The translations under genes were made by a program, and so were the position numbers. The notes below the pieces were generated by a model, which saw only the letters and a list, made by a program, of their open reading frames with translations, was not told the DNA's origin and made no database searches. Shown in pieces: positions 34,677 to 46,220 of a DNA stretch of 64,000 bases. Origin of the DNA: Gordionus sp. m RMFG-2023 (Eukaryota; Nematomorpha; Gordioida; Chordodea; Parachordodidae); assembly GCF_954871325.1 (NCBI RefSeq), contig NC_088777.1, positions 10,393,366-10,457,365 of the forward strand, read 5' to 3'. The first letter of the stretch is position 1; each line of letters begins with the position of its first letter.

Positions 34677-36267
34677 AGGCATTATAAATAGCAGAACGAC
34701 CTTAAATGAATCAAGATAATAAGAAAGTGGTCCTTTTGATTATAAAAATATTTAAGCCATATTTTGACAAAAAAATAATTAAAATAATACGATCATATCC
34801 TATTTAATTTTAATTTTATGGTTTAAAATATTTATTTAAAATTTATTATAATAAATTTTCTTTGTAAATTTAATCAAAGCATATAAAATATAAAAAAATA
34901 CTAAAAATTTTATTAATTAAATTTTATAACTATAATTTTTTCATTAAATTAATATTTTTGTATACGTTAAATTATATATTATTAATAGATTAGATACCAT
35001 TTAAATTGTGCTTAAAGCTCACTACAGAACTAGAATTAATATAAATATTTAAATAATTTAAAAAAGTAATATGGTACATGATATACCGAGTTATTTCATC
35101 ACATCTGAATTTTTATTTATTCCGCTATAATTTAAATTTTTTTTTATTTTTGCAAAAAAATTTGAAATACATCAGATAATTGGTGCACATGCAAACCTAA
35201 TAGCTAAATAAATTATATTTTAGTTTTGAAGATAATATTAAAAATTTATTATTTTCGTTTTTTGGTATACACATTACATCAATTACTCCTATATGTAAGT
35301 TATATTTGTCAAATGATGATACAAAGGCGAATATGAATTATTATTATGCTCGTTAATCTTGGAGAAATATCAAAAGTTGATTTTTCACTGTAAGGCGCGA
35401 GCTAAATTAATTTTATATGCTTAGTTTTTATAAGTTAATTATAATAATTATTAGCTTGCTTTTGCATAAAAAAACATTTAAATATAATGATTTGCCGTTT
35501 AGTAATCTGATGACATCACTATTAACAATATTTTTTTGATTTAATCATTATCAGTGACTTAGATGAATACCAAAGATCGTTGCATTTTTGCAAGTTATTC
35601 CTGATTAGAATACTCATATTTTATATAATAAATTATAATCATAGTAAAATTAAAAAAATACTTATTTATACAATAAATTTTAAATCAAGTCCAAATTATG
35701 GTTTACCACTTAATACATTATCTGTAACATCAATATTTATTTAATTTGACCTATTATTTTAAAAATAGTAATAAGCTTAATATAATATCTAGTGTGTGAT
35801 AAAGTAATATACTGGCTAGTAAAAATATATTGTTAAGTACATGCATATATATACACCATTATTTCAGCATTTTTTAGGCTCTGAAATATATTAAATCTTA
35901 CATTAAATTTCTAGCTTTAATTTTGAAACTGGCACTATTTTTTGAAAAAAAGTGTGTGTGTCATTCACAACTAACATTTAGTAACACTGCTACAAACTTT
36001 TATTAAGGTAATAAATTTAAGCAAAAGATTGCAGGTTTACCTATTATTTGCCCTAATTTACTAGACTTCCCAAATAGACAAAATTTAAGCTTTAATGAAA
36101 AAAAAATATTTTAATAACTAACCTTGTGTAATTGTAATGAAAAATCTCAATCATAATAGCTTAATGTTAATATAGGTAAACTTTGTAAAAAAAATATATT
36201 TGTATATTTATAACCTTGTAATTGATTGAATTTATTGCCTAAAAAAAAATATTTGGGTTTAGTTCAT
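34677..36267. other. A+T-rich DNA without a supported gene
   Basis: There is no exon, array or terminal repeat that I could support. Confidence 0.4.
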
Positions 36268-36517
36268 ATATTGTCAGGCTAGAATTAGAGTACTCCACTT
36301 GCGTAAATGTTTAAAATGAGAAAATCAACATTAAAGTTTAAAATCATATATAGGAAAAGCTTATTGATCAATTTTGACAGAGCTATAATGGCAAAAATTA
36401 ATATTTTTTTTAATCTTGTTTTTATTTATATATATTTTTGAAAAAATAAGTTATTATCCACTTCCAACAAATTTTAAAAATGTCGAGTGGAGCACTCTAA
36501 TTCTAGACTGTCGATAT
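36268..36517. mobile_element. 250-bp MITE with 30-bp terminal inverted repeats
   Basis: The left end ATATTGTCAGGCTAGAATTA and the right end reversed, ATATCGACAGTCTAGAATTA, continue as GAGT(A/G)CTCCACT(T/C)G. The interior is A+T-rich with no coding capacity. The target duplication is not clear. The family is unassigned; CAGGCTAG/CAGTCTAG ends would suit a mariner-like or hAT-like element. Confidence 0.7.
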
Positions 36518-36969
36518 GTTGCCAAAAAATTGAACTTTGGCAAGTCTTTTCCATCAAAACTTATTAATATACATATCTGAGACCTGCAAGCCCATATACA
36601 TGGGCTGGGCTGTATCTTAATTATTTTAGATATATCTGGGCCTGAATTTTTTTTGAAATACCCCGTTATTAGCTTTTAAAGAAATTTGAGTCAGGCCTGA
36701 AAATTTTTTTTTTAAAAAAAAAGACCAGGCTTTAATAAAATCTGGGTGGAATAAATTTTGAAAAAATAATCTGGACTGTGCAAATGGTCATCTGCAGGAT
36801 ACATAAAGGAGAAAAATTTATAGATGCTAATTCAATTAGTTACTGTTAAATAGTATGAAAAAAACTAGAGCACAGTAGCTAATGATTTTTTATGTATTGA
36901 AAATATGAATGATGCATCTATTAAAAATTACATGTAGAATATATCTATTTTTATATGCAAATTCTTAAG
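36518..36969. other. Non-genic DNA with a GGGC/GCCC-bearing patch
   Basis: GCCCATATACATGGGCTGGGC near 36591 and pieces such as TCTGGGCCTGAA and GACCAGGC up to about 36730 look like a decayed small transposon, but no paired ends or duplication could be shown. Confidence 0.25.
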
Positions 36970-37115
36970 ACAAGAGCTTAAAAGTATATTTGTTTAATAA
37001 TGTATTTCGATTTTGTAAAGGTGATATTTTTCTTTTCACAGAATTTCACTCTTATATTGAAAAAAATAGGGAAAATTGTATATTAGTTAAGTATATTAAC
37101 ATTGGCTATGATTAG
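36970..37115 (+). CDS. Weak two-exon candidate with a 21-bp intron
   Basis: A frame reading SLKVYLFNNVFRFCK is followed by a 21-bp candidate intron (37021-37041, GTGATATTTTTCTTTTCACAG). It continues in phase as EFHSYIEKNRENCILVKYIN to a TAG at 37113-37115. The acceptor has an excellent pyrimidine tract. The intron is near the shortest known for spliceosomes, so this could also be chance. The MITE target site begins two bases later. Confidence 0.3.
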
Positions 37116-37116
37116 T

Positions 37117-37351
37117 GTTTGCAGTAGTGTTAAACGGCTCGTTTTGAGCCGATTTTTAAAAACGGCTAACTCAATATTTTAGCTAGAAAGATATTGCCGA
37201 AGCCCTCGAGATTTCGCTAATAGATGTCCAAACCTTTGTTCTTCTACAAACAAAATCTTCAGGCTTGCGAAATATCATTCTAAATGAAATATTGATTTAG
37301 CCGTTTTAAAAATTGGCTCAAAATGAGCCGTTCAACAACATTAGTTTGCAA
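37117..37351. mobile_element. TAGTGTTG-family MITE (219 bp) with 8-bp duplication
   Basis: The element spans 37125-37343. Its ends are TAGTGTTAAACGGCTCGTTT and, reversed, TAATGTTGTTGAACGGCTCA. The flanks are GTTTGCAG (37117-37124) and GTTTGCAA (37344-37351), a 7/8 match. It shares AGCCGATTTTTAAAAACGG with its relatives and has no coding capacity. Confidence 0.82.
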
Positions 37352-38592
37352 TGGTCCCATCTGATCCATTCTTTTTTTTAATGGAATTGGACTATTAGGT
37401 CGAATAAGACCAGACCGTTGGTCCTCTCCCATTTAAAATATGTTTTTTGGTTATGCTATAAATGTTTTATTATGCATTAAATTTATTAAAAATTAAATAT
37501 GTTAAATTACTAATATTTTAATAATATCTAATAATTTTTAATGCCAAATTTATTGAAGTTAAGATAAATATTTTGCATATTTAATGAGTTTTTGATATAC
37601 AGTAAAAACCTCTTAAGTGCAAATATTTAAGTCCCATTTATTTAACGCTAATTTTCTCCGATAATTGCGAAGCGATGATTTTTGAATATACATCAATCCC
37701 TTAAATTCTTGATACCCAATCTCATGGGTTTCTCTTTTTATTTGAGGCTAGATGCTTAATTATCATGTAATTATTATTTTATGCTTAAATTGTTATAAAA
37801 TTTATAGAATAGAATCGAAATTATTACAATGCCTTTCAAATAAACTACCAGCTACTAGGAAAATTAACTTTCCGAAAACATGGTTGAAATGATAGAATTT
37901 ACTGCAAAACATTTAATTAGGTAGTTTTAAATTTTATATATATCTACAATTTTTATAATTTCTAGGTGGCTGCAAAGATTTAGAAAAAGACAAAATATTA
38001 ATTTCACACAATCTCAATGAATGGTCAATCTTAGAAAGTTTATTTATTTTTATAATTAATAAGATTTATTTAATTTTCTTAGTGCAGAAGGAATTACTTG
38101 AATAATGTTATAACCCAAACCTCATTATTTATCTAACAAGAAAAGCTATGAGTGAATGGATATCACATCTTTATCCAGTATGCATATGGTAATTTGAAGG
38201 ATCAAGAATTATTAAGAAGGCTAGAAGTCATTGTACACGACCTATTTTAATTCATTACAAATTAATTTTATAAAAATTATTTATCTATTTATAGATTGAA
38301 TATAATAAAGGAAAATTATGTGTATATAATTTTACAATTCATAATTTAAATATTAATTCTCAAATAAGAAATTAAAAGTATTTCTCAATGAGGCAATTAA
38401 TATGGGGGTGTTTAATTATTCATGTTCCAAATAATAACTCTTACATTTACATTTTTTGTAGTTAGTAATTGAGTTTGATAATTTATTCTAAAATATATTT
38501 CAAAATGTGGGAATACGTTGAAGGTGGCGAAAATTTTTTAAGAGGATAGGTAATGGTTTTTGATGTGGGTTTGCATCCTCTCATGTATACAC
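37352..38592. other. Non-genic DNA with one pogo/Tigger-like terminus at 37600
   Basis: TA followed by CAGTAAAAACCTCTTAAGTG (37600-37619) resembles the left end of pogo/Tigger elements, which begin CAGTAAAACCTC after a TA target. No right end or transposase domain was found downstream, so it is probably a truncated copy. The rest holds no supported gene. Confidence 0.35.
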
Positions 38593-38745
38593 TAGTGTTG
38601 TTAAAAAGCCCCATTTGGGTCAATTTTTAAAAACTGTCCGTGTAGGATTTTAGCCAAAATAATATTGTATAAGCCTCAAGATTTGGCAAGTAGAAGCCCA
38701 TGGCAATTGAATGTAAAAAAGTTTTTATTTAGTCAATCAAAAGCC
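38593..38745. mobile_element. Truncated TAGTGTTG-family MITE
   Basis: It starts TAGTGTTGTTAAAAAGCCCC. Its interior, TTTTAGCCAAAATAATATTG and AAGCCTCAAGATTTGGCAAG, matches the reverse complement of the MITE at 12536-12728. The far end is missing and the 312-bp array begins almost at once. Confidence 0.65.
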
Positions 38746-38754
38746 CCTCATTTA

Positions 38755-40275
38755 TAAAGCTCCGTGAAGTTGGCCAACGATGAATCATATGCATTTTTTA
38801 GTGCTTCAATCCGTATAGTAGCCGAATTTAAGGAAAAAAAGTTATAGGCAAAAATAAAAATTTGTGCCAACTTCACGCTTAAAAGTCGATTGAGAGCACT
38901 AACGATGAAACTTATATCATTCTTTAGTGCTTCGTTAGTAGAGGTTAGTGCTTCAATCCATTTTGTAGCCGAATTTATGAATAAAAAGTTATTCACGAAA
39001 AAAACAAAAATAAACAAATATTGGCGACGTGCCAAAACAAAAACTAGAGTAGTACTTAACATCCGGTTTTCGCCATTATTTAGTGCTTAATTAATGTATT
39101 TAAATTCCATTATTAATTTACTTAACCGCCTTATAAAAAAAAAGTTATAAGGTAAATAAAAATTATGACGTCACCATTTAAGTGTGAAGTTGGCCGAACT
39201 TTTGGAAGCACTAACGATGAAACTTATATCATTCTTTAGTGCTTCGTTAGTAGAGGTTAGTGCTTCAATCAGTTCCGTAGCCGAATTTAAGAATAAAAAG
39301 TTATTCACGAAAAAAACAAAAATAAACAAATAATGGCGACGTGCCAAAACAAAAACTATAGGAGTACTAAACATCCGGTTTTCGCCATTATTTAGTGCTT
39401 AATTAGTGTATTTAAATTCAGTTATTAATTTACTTAACCGCCTTATAAAAAAAAAGTTATAAGCTAAAGAAATTTTTAGAGGTCAAATTTCGGCTGGAAA
39501 ATTATGAAAGCACTAACGATGAAACTTATATCATTCTTTAGTGCTTCGTTAGTAGAGGTTAGTGCTTCAATCAGTTCCGTAGCCGAATTTAAGAATAAAA
39601 AGTTATTAGCAAAATAAAAACTATGACGTCACGATTTAGGCGTGAAGTTGGCCGAACTTTTGGAAGCACTAACGATGAATTTTATATCATTCTTTAGTGC
39701 TTCGTTAGTAGAGGTTAGTGCTTCAATCAGTTCCGTAGCCGAATTTAAGAATAAAAAGTTATTCACGAAAAAAACAAAAATAAACAAATAATGGCGACGT
39801 GCCAAAACAAAAACTATAGAAGTACTAAACATCCGGTTTTCGCCATTATTTAGTGCTTAATTAGTGTATTTAAATTCAGTTATTAATTTACTTAACCGCC
39901 TTATAAAAAAAAAGTTATAAGCTAAATAAAAACTATGACGTCACGATTTAGGCGTGAAGTTGGCCGAACTTTTGGAAGCACTAACGATGAAACTTATATC
40001 ATTCTTTAGTGCTTCGTTAGTAGAGTTTAGTGCTTCAATCAGTTCCGTAGCCGAATTTAAGAATAAAAAGTTATTCACGAAAAAAAAAATAAACAAATAA
40101 TGGCGACGTGCCAAAACAAAAACTATAGGAGTACTAAACATCCAGTTTTCGCCATTATTTAGTGCTTAATTAGTATATTTAAATTCCGCAATTTATTTTG
40201 TTAACCGTCATATGAAAAAATTGTAACACGCTAAAGAAATTTTTAGAGGTCAAATTTCGGCTGGAAAATTATATA
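38755..40275. repeat. 312-bp satellite array, about 4.5 units
   Basis: GCACTAACGATGAA recurs at 38896, 39208, 39510, 39666 and 39978, with spacings of 312, 302, 156 and 312, so one unit is reduced to exactly half. Units contain TTTAGTGCTTCGTTAGTAGA, a repeated GTTAGTGCTTCAATC, and the palindrome TGACGTCA at 39166, 39624 and 39936. A minus-strand frame of 66-104 codons recurs in four units only because units are nearly identical. The array starts where a MITE fragment breaks off. Confidence 0.9.
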
Positions 40276-40902
40276 AATTGAGTATAAAAATACTTGGCTA
40301 TCAAGGTACTATAAAATGAACAGGTACTGTAAAAGGAATAGGTTCTGTAAAAGGAATAACCTATTTCATTAAATTTTAAATATTGTGTGTATATAAATAC
40401 GATTACTTTTATAATATAAATTGAATTTCCATATTGAATGTTTAAATAATTGTTTAGTTTTTCAAATAAAATAATTATAAAACGAACATTTATAAACGAG
40501 AGCTTTCGTAATTTTACTTATTTATTTACATAAAAATAAATATATGACGTATTTTGGCGTGCTTGTTAATTTATGAAAAACATGAAAAAAATAGTGCACG
40601 CTTACCGTGCATTATCATTACCCCTTATTTATAGGTTTATGATTGTGTGCAATGTATAAATTTGGTCGGTGTTTAGAAATATTATGTATCTTTATAATAA
40701 AAGTATGATTATTACAGCGATACATATTGCCCTCTTTAATCTAAAAATCTAATAGCCCCATTATCCTACCCCTAACCTACCCTCCTCATAAAAAGATACA
40801 AACTGTTCCTACACCCCCCCCCCCCCCTCTACTCCTATCATATAGACCCTGATTCCCTTTATAAGTTTTTATTTGAAAATTAATATTTAATACTACGTTA
40901 AA
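40276..40902. other. Non-genic DNA with short repeats and a C14 run
   Basis: GTACTGTAAAAGGAATAGG-type units are repeated two or three times at 40310-40365. A pure run of 14 C lies at 40814-40827. No gene is seen. Confidence 0.4.
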
Positions 40903-40954
40903 GCTCTTTTACTTTTCGCTATCTCCAGGCTCTTTTACTTTTCGCTATCTCCAG
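40903..40954. repeat. Perfect 26-bp tandem duplication
   Basis: The 26-mer beginning GCTCTTTTACTTTTCGCTAT and ending CTCCAG occurs twice without a mismatch (40903-40928 and 40929-40954), just before the hAT copy. It is a recent slip or repair scar. Confidence 0.85.
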
Positions 40955-40964
40955 ACTCTATAGA

Positions 40965-41886
40965 ATATGCATATTCAAAAAAAATTCTTAAGTTTTATCC
41001 GAATACGAATTATTCTATAAAAAGAATTATTCGGAATATTTAATAAATTGCTTTTAATAAATTCTGCATTTGTCATTTCTATTTGATGACCTTCCAATCA
41101 GAGAGGTAATGTGTTAATAAAAAGACTAGCACAAATTTAAAAAATCTTTGAAGTGAAAATTAAAGCAATATTTAAAATTTTATTTGCTCGAATCACACGA
41201 AAATTTGTTTTTTGAATACCATAATAAATTATATTAAAAAATTACACAAACCAAAGATATATAAAAATAAAATGCATTTCAACAATAAATTATTGTTAGT
41301 AGCCTAATTATGTTAGAAGAGAATGCTTGATGAAATAGTTATGCTTGATATTGAAGGTAACAAATATTCCCCACAAAAAGAGCGATTTTATGGAAACAAT
41401 ATCAAATCAATAAAGACGGTCAAAAGGATGCAATCATTTCAATAGCATTATAAAATGTAAAGGCAAAACAACATCCCCTCTTATTAATTAATATAATAGG
41501 TTTCATTTACACCTAGGAAATACCTATTTATACAAGGATCATCAACTGCTTGTGAACGACTTTTCTTAGTTGGAACTAATTTGTTGTCAAAAAATGGCAT
41601 GTCATATAAGGAAGAAAATATAAGAAAAATTCTCTGCCTTCAAAATTGGCTTAGAATTATGAATTAAATTAATAATATACATTTTAATCTTGTTAATAAC
41701 TTGATTACATATTTTTTTTATTATCAGATTATTGATTACATATTTTTTATTATCAGATTATTATAATAATTTTTCTATTCGAATAATTCGAATCGAATAC
41801 AAATAGTAGATTTTATTATTCGTATGAATACAACGAATCGAATATGAATAATGCACTATCCGATTCAAATTTGTTTTTGAATAGGG
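40965..41886 (+). mobile_element. ATTCG-ended hAT element with transposase C-terminus
   Basis: The left end (CATATTCAAAAAAAATTC, then TATCCGAATACGAATTATTC) and the right end (reversed, CCTATTCAAAAACAAATTTG, then ATCGGATAG and many ATTCG words) form ragged inverted repeats. On the plus strand the frame at 41500-41667 encodes a hAT dimerisation domain. Boundaries are approximate and no clean 8-bp duplication could be fixed. The family is the same type as the copies at about 24400 and 61031-61892. Confidence 0.65.
41500..41667 (+). pseudogene. hAT transposase C-terminal dimerisation domain
   Basis: The frame reads RKYLFIQGSSTACERLFLVG, then a short basic segment, then ENIRKILCLQNWLRIMN and a stop at 41665-41667. 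This fits A-R-K-Y-L-x-I-P-x-S-S-x-x-x-E-R-L-F-S-x-A-G and the terminal L-L-x-L-x-x-W-L. Leu-Val stand where Ser-x-Ala is usual. Upstream the frame is closed, so only the C-terminus survives. Confidence 0.78.
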
Positions 41887-43517
41887 TAACAAGTAAGCTA
41901 TATAAAATGATAATTTTTAAAACTGCCACATAAAGGTTTAATTAAGCTAGTGGGAATATGGTATAATTGTGCTGTTACCATTTCTAAAAAATCGAATGCG
42001 TTCAACGTTCATTGACAAAAATCAAACGCGTTCACGTTCAAGATAACCTTACGATCAAAATTTTAAGATTTTTAAAATTTAATTTAATATAAATAAATAT
42101 CATATATTTTTTAACAATTAACCATGTTTCTAAATGATAGATTTGAGTAAATAAAAAAATTATTTTTCAAATCATAAAATTTAAATATCTATATATTATA
42201 TAAATTTATAATCCTTTGAATTGTGTTTAACTATTAGAATATAAAACCTATTCAGTTGTCCACCTCGTTCTAGAATGTACTTCCCAAAACAACTACATAA
42301 AGATATTGATAACGATAAACCTTATTAAATTATCATAATATATTTAAAAAGAAATAAAAATGAAATGAATTTACATTTTTGCTTTATTTTATAGGGAAGC
42401 TATTATTCATAAAAAATAATCCAAATCAATAATAAGTTATAAAAATATTTTTTAAAAATGATAAATATCACAATCACGCTTGAAATCATTAATCATAATT
42501 ATAAACTAAAAATGATCCAAAAATCATGATGCATCATTATTATACAGAGAATATATTTTATAAATCTAAAAAAATAATTATATAAAATAAAAATAACTCA
42601 AAATCCGCAATACATAATTACTTCATTAAAATCAAATTTTATAAATCTAAATATAAAACTAAATAATTCCAACACACGATAATTTTAAAAGTGTTTACAT
42701 TCAACTATGACAAAACCTATGGTAAAAATTTATAAATAATAAATTTCAAATAATCACACTAAAAAGAGATAAATTCGAAAAGAAATTAACTATTTTAGAT
42801 CTATGTATATAATATATTATATTTAATAATTTTTTCTTTGTGCAAATTCGTTTTTGGCCACATTTTACATTTGATAAGCATATAATTACAATTAGTTTAT
42901 TGAAGGTATGATGCTACTTTAAATTATTTATCGTATTTAGGCCATGATAATGTTAATTCATCTGATTCTGAATTATATGATAAATATAGAATAACACAAC
43001 CATGCCTACGATAATATATAAAATAGAAATAATAATATTGATATTTATAAATTATACTATTAGGACCGAAATAGTGACTGGCCAAAAAATTCAAATGTGG
43101 AAAAGAAACAGCTGATTAAATATAACCATTTCTTAATATTCACCACATTTTTATAAAATGAATATATTTTTATTTTCAAATGAATTAAAATAAGAAAATT
43201 TTCTAATATAAGGTTCTTTAAAAATAAAAGAAAAATCATTCCCCATTTAAAATTTTTTTTTTTTAGCTGAACCCGTTTGTTTAAAACATAAGTAAAATAA
43301 TAAAAAATTGCAAAAAATACAAAAACCATATAATTATATTAAATCGAGTTTTTTCTGATATCAAACCGGATCCGATAACGATATGATTGATATAGTTGAT
43401 ACACACAGTCCTAGTTTGTATATGATTTTTCGATTACATCAAATTACTACATTATAATCGGGCTATTTATTAATTATTCGTGATATTAACTGTTATATAT
43501 ATTTATATTATATTTAA
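41887..43517. other. A+T-rich DNA; possible 5' exons of the following gene near 42840-42990
   Basis: On the plus strand an open stretch ending IRFWPHFTFDKHIITISLLK meets a strong donor (TTGAAG/GTATGA). About 35 bp later an acceptor precedes HDNVNSSDSELYDKYRITQ. The phases do not agree, so the pieces cannot be joined with confidence. The remainder shows nothing. The minus-strand frame at 43060-43329 is a low-complexity hydrophobic run. Confidence 0.3.
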
Positions 43518-45759
43518 GATTATGCCCTTTGGATATTTACTCTTCTTTCATATAAGAAGAGATCTTATTATAATCAAAAATCATATTACTTTTATTTCAT
43601 TGGAATTAATAAAGATATTTCTGATTTTCTTAATTCTGAGCTAATTCCTAGATGTATAAACAATTTTCAGTGACATCTCTGACAATGTCAATCTTCTGAT
43701 TTTAGCATGATATTGGATACCATATGATTATGAAAGTTAAATTTAACGAAAATATCAAAGGCAAATGAATATATTTATATATAAATATAAAAAAATATTG
43801 ATAATATATTAGAGATATCACCCGAAATAATTAATTTAAAGGAACTGCTAATAAACAAGTCACCTAATATCAATATTTTACATGATATTTCTTCCAAATA
43901 TTATTATGATTTCAAGGATGACATTATCAATAATAAGTTTGATAACCTCTAAAAATAAATAAACTCAAAATACTATAGTTGTTTTAACCATAAATTGAAT
44001 TTAGGGACATTTGATGTAAATAAAGAAATTACCTATGAGTCTGTAACAAATAGATTAGAAAAATTATCAGAGGTATTTAATTTTTTTTAATTTTCAGTTT
44101 ATACTTTTTGTTTATTTCTAGTGTCTAAATATTCTTATAAGTGAAGATTCAATACTTCATTATTATCTTAAAGAGGATAGCTATTGTAATATAGACTTAA
44201 ACCCAAAAATATCAAAGGAAGAAAAAAATAAAAACAAACATGCTAAAGATCAAGCAATAATACTTAACATTTTGGAATATTGCAATTATATTGTCAAAAT
44301 ATTTGATTTTATAGCATGCCCTATACAGAGCAGTAAATATAATAGCATAATAAATGTTTTCCTTTTATTTATTGACTTTTGCAATAGCTTAACAAAAATG
44401 CAATGTTCATATAAACAAAGGTAGAGGAATAATTTGCCCTATCTCCTTTAGATGAGTGCCCTCTTAAGAAGTGGAGTGATATAATATTTTTAATGTGGGG
44501 GGGGGGGGGTAAATTTTAACCTGTTGCTTCCAAATTTATTTCAATCATGAATACAACACTAGGAAATGTAGATTTTCATTTAAACTTTAATATTTAAATA
44601 CAATAGACAGATTTCTTATAGTAGCAATTAATTTCACCTTAAATCTTGTTAATGGCTATGTCTAAAGTAGGGACCATATAAATCAATTTATTTTTAATTA
44701 TCTCACAGGATTTTTCATTTAGAAGTTACATTAATTTTATATTATATGGAATTTTATCTAGTAATGCATACTACTTAGTTAATCTAATAAGACCTCTTTG
44801 ATAACTAGCAATTTTTAATTACCCTAGGCATTTTATATTTCAGTAAATTTTGCTAGGCCTATTTAAAAATGAAAAATAATAAAATTGGCTTTTGTCAGGA
44901 AAAGTTCTGGGAAGCCTCGTGATGGATTTTATCTAAGATAGAGGATCACTATATCCATTCCTAAGACAAATTTGTCTATTTTACTAATTCAATTTCCACT
45001 GATGATTAGTATTCTCCCTAAAAAGCCTTTTTCTTTTCTCTTTTTTTCAAAAATTAATTATTATTTTAAAAATTTCCTCGCATAACATAATAAATTATAA
45101 TAAAACAATATTATTTTCTGTTTTTTTAATAGAAATTTGGATTTAAATTTACTAAGAATCATAATGATATTTAGAATATTCATACAAATAATAAATGTGA
45201 TATTTAGAATATTCATACAAATAATAAAATTTATATTTTGTAATTAAATTATTTAAATAATTCCGTTTTTATAATTGTAAATTATTATATAAATAAATTA
45301 TATGGGAAAGTCAAATAAATTAAAATTCAATATCTCTCACTTTTTCAAGTACATAGTGGCCCAATTTATCAAGAGAATTTCTAATAGTAGTTAATAGGAA
45401 TTTGATTGGAACTCAAATTTTGGTAAAATTAGGGAGTTGCCTGAATTATCAAAAGCTTAAATTAGACAGGGCTGACTGTACTTTAAAGAAATTGTATTAT
45501 AGATAAAGATATGTTATGTTATAAAAAATAGTATCATAGTTACAAATATCGGTGATTACTTCCAATGCTATATAATTAAAAATTCATTTCATAATTCATT
45601 CTCTCACATACTTTTTAAGCTGCTACATCTAATTTAAGTGCCAAAATATTCAAATTGTTGACTCAAATTTTAACTAATAATGATGAAGAATGTAATTGTA
45701 TGTTAGATGAAACAATAGTTGCAAATACTCTTAATAAATTGCAGGAAATCATTGAGTAA
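43518..45759 (+). CDS. Multi-exon gene, product unrecognised
   Basis: The best part is a 100-codon open stretch at 44122-44421 that starts CLNILISEDSILHYYLKEDS and ends at a strong donor (CAAAG/GTAGAG, 44420/44421). It is joined in phase, through a 49-bp intron (44073-44121), to exon 43979-44072. That exon is joined through a 42-bp intron (43937-43978) to exon 43814-43936 (ISPEIINLKELLINKSPNIN and on). Further candidates are 43518-43669, 44709-44760 (in phase after 44420, good acceptor ATTATCTCACAG) and a terminal exon 45620-45759 (ATSNLSAKIFKLLTQIL, ending KLQEIIE and a stop). Phase agrees between 43814 and 44760 but not at both outer joins, so exons are missing or misplaced there. The protein is helical and Asn/Ile/Leu-rich, possibly a repeat-helix scaffold; no family is recognised. 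A run of 13 G lies in the 44421-44708 intron. Confidence 0.6.
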
Positions 45760-46155
45760 AATAATGCATGATTTATATATTTGTTTTTGACTTTACATTT
45801 TTATCCACCATTTCTCATTTGATATATTGTAAATAAAATCATTTAATGCAAAATCTCTACCAACCAAAGAGAAATTTTAAACCTCTGGTAGTAATACAAA
45901 AAAATATTCTATCATAGTTAACTATGGCACTCATAATTTAATTTAAAAGTTTATAATATTAGATAGAGAATTATTTTCTGAAAGTTGAGATGCTCTTCAA
46001 AATAAAAAAATCTTTGAAGATTTTTTGATCAAATGTTAAAAATTCTAAATCTTTTTTTTTGTAAAACATCTTTTATAAGTAAATCTTTTGTGATTTTTAT
46101 GCATAAAAAAAATCTTTCATGATAAATTGACAAATTTTTTAAAAAAATGTTTTTA
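45760..46155. other. A+T-rich DNA without a supported gene
   Basis: This is short sequence after the terminal exon, with no repeat or exon. Confidence 0.35.
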
Positions 46156-46220
46156 ATCTTGGGTGTGTCCTAAATATCAGGAATATAATTCGTAAACTTT
46201 CGTAAACTTAACGAAAAAAG
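46156..46220. mobile_element. PIF/Harbinger-like terminus
   Basis: CTTGGGTGTGTCCTAAATAT at 46159-46178 matches the TIR of the Harbinger element at 47510-48312 (GGCTGTGTCCTAAAT). It is cut off by the hAT element that begins at 46221, so it may be the left end of an older, interrupted copy. Confidence 0.45.

Noticed and set aside
38748-40141. Repeated minus-strand frame of 66-104 codons with a hydrophobic start, once per satellite unit
   Set aside because: The frame recurs because the units are nearly identical; there is no splice, start-context or coding-type substitution evidence.
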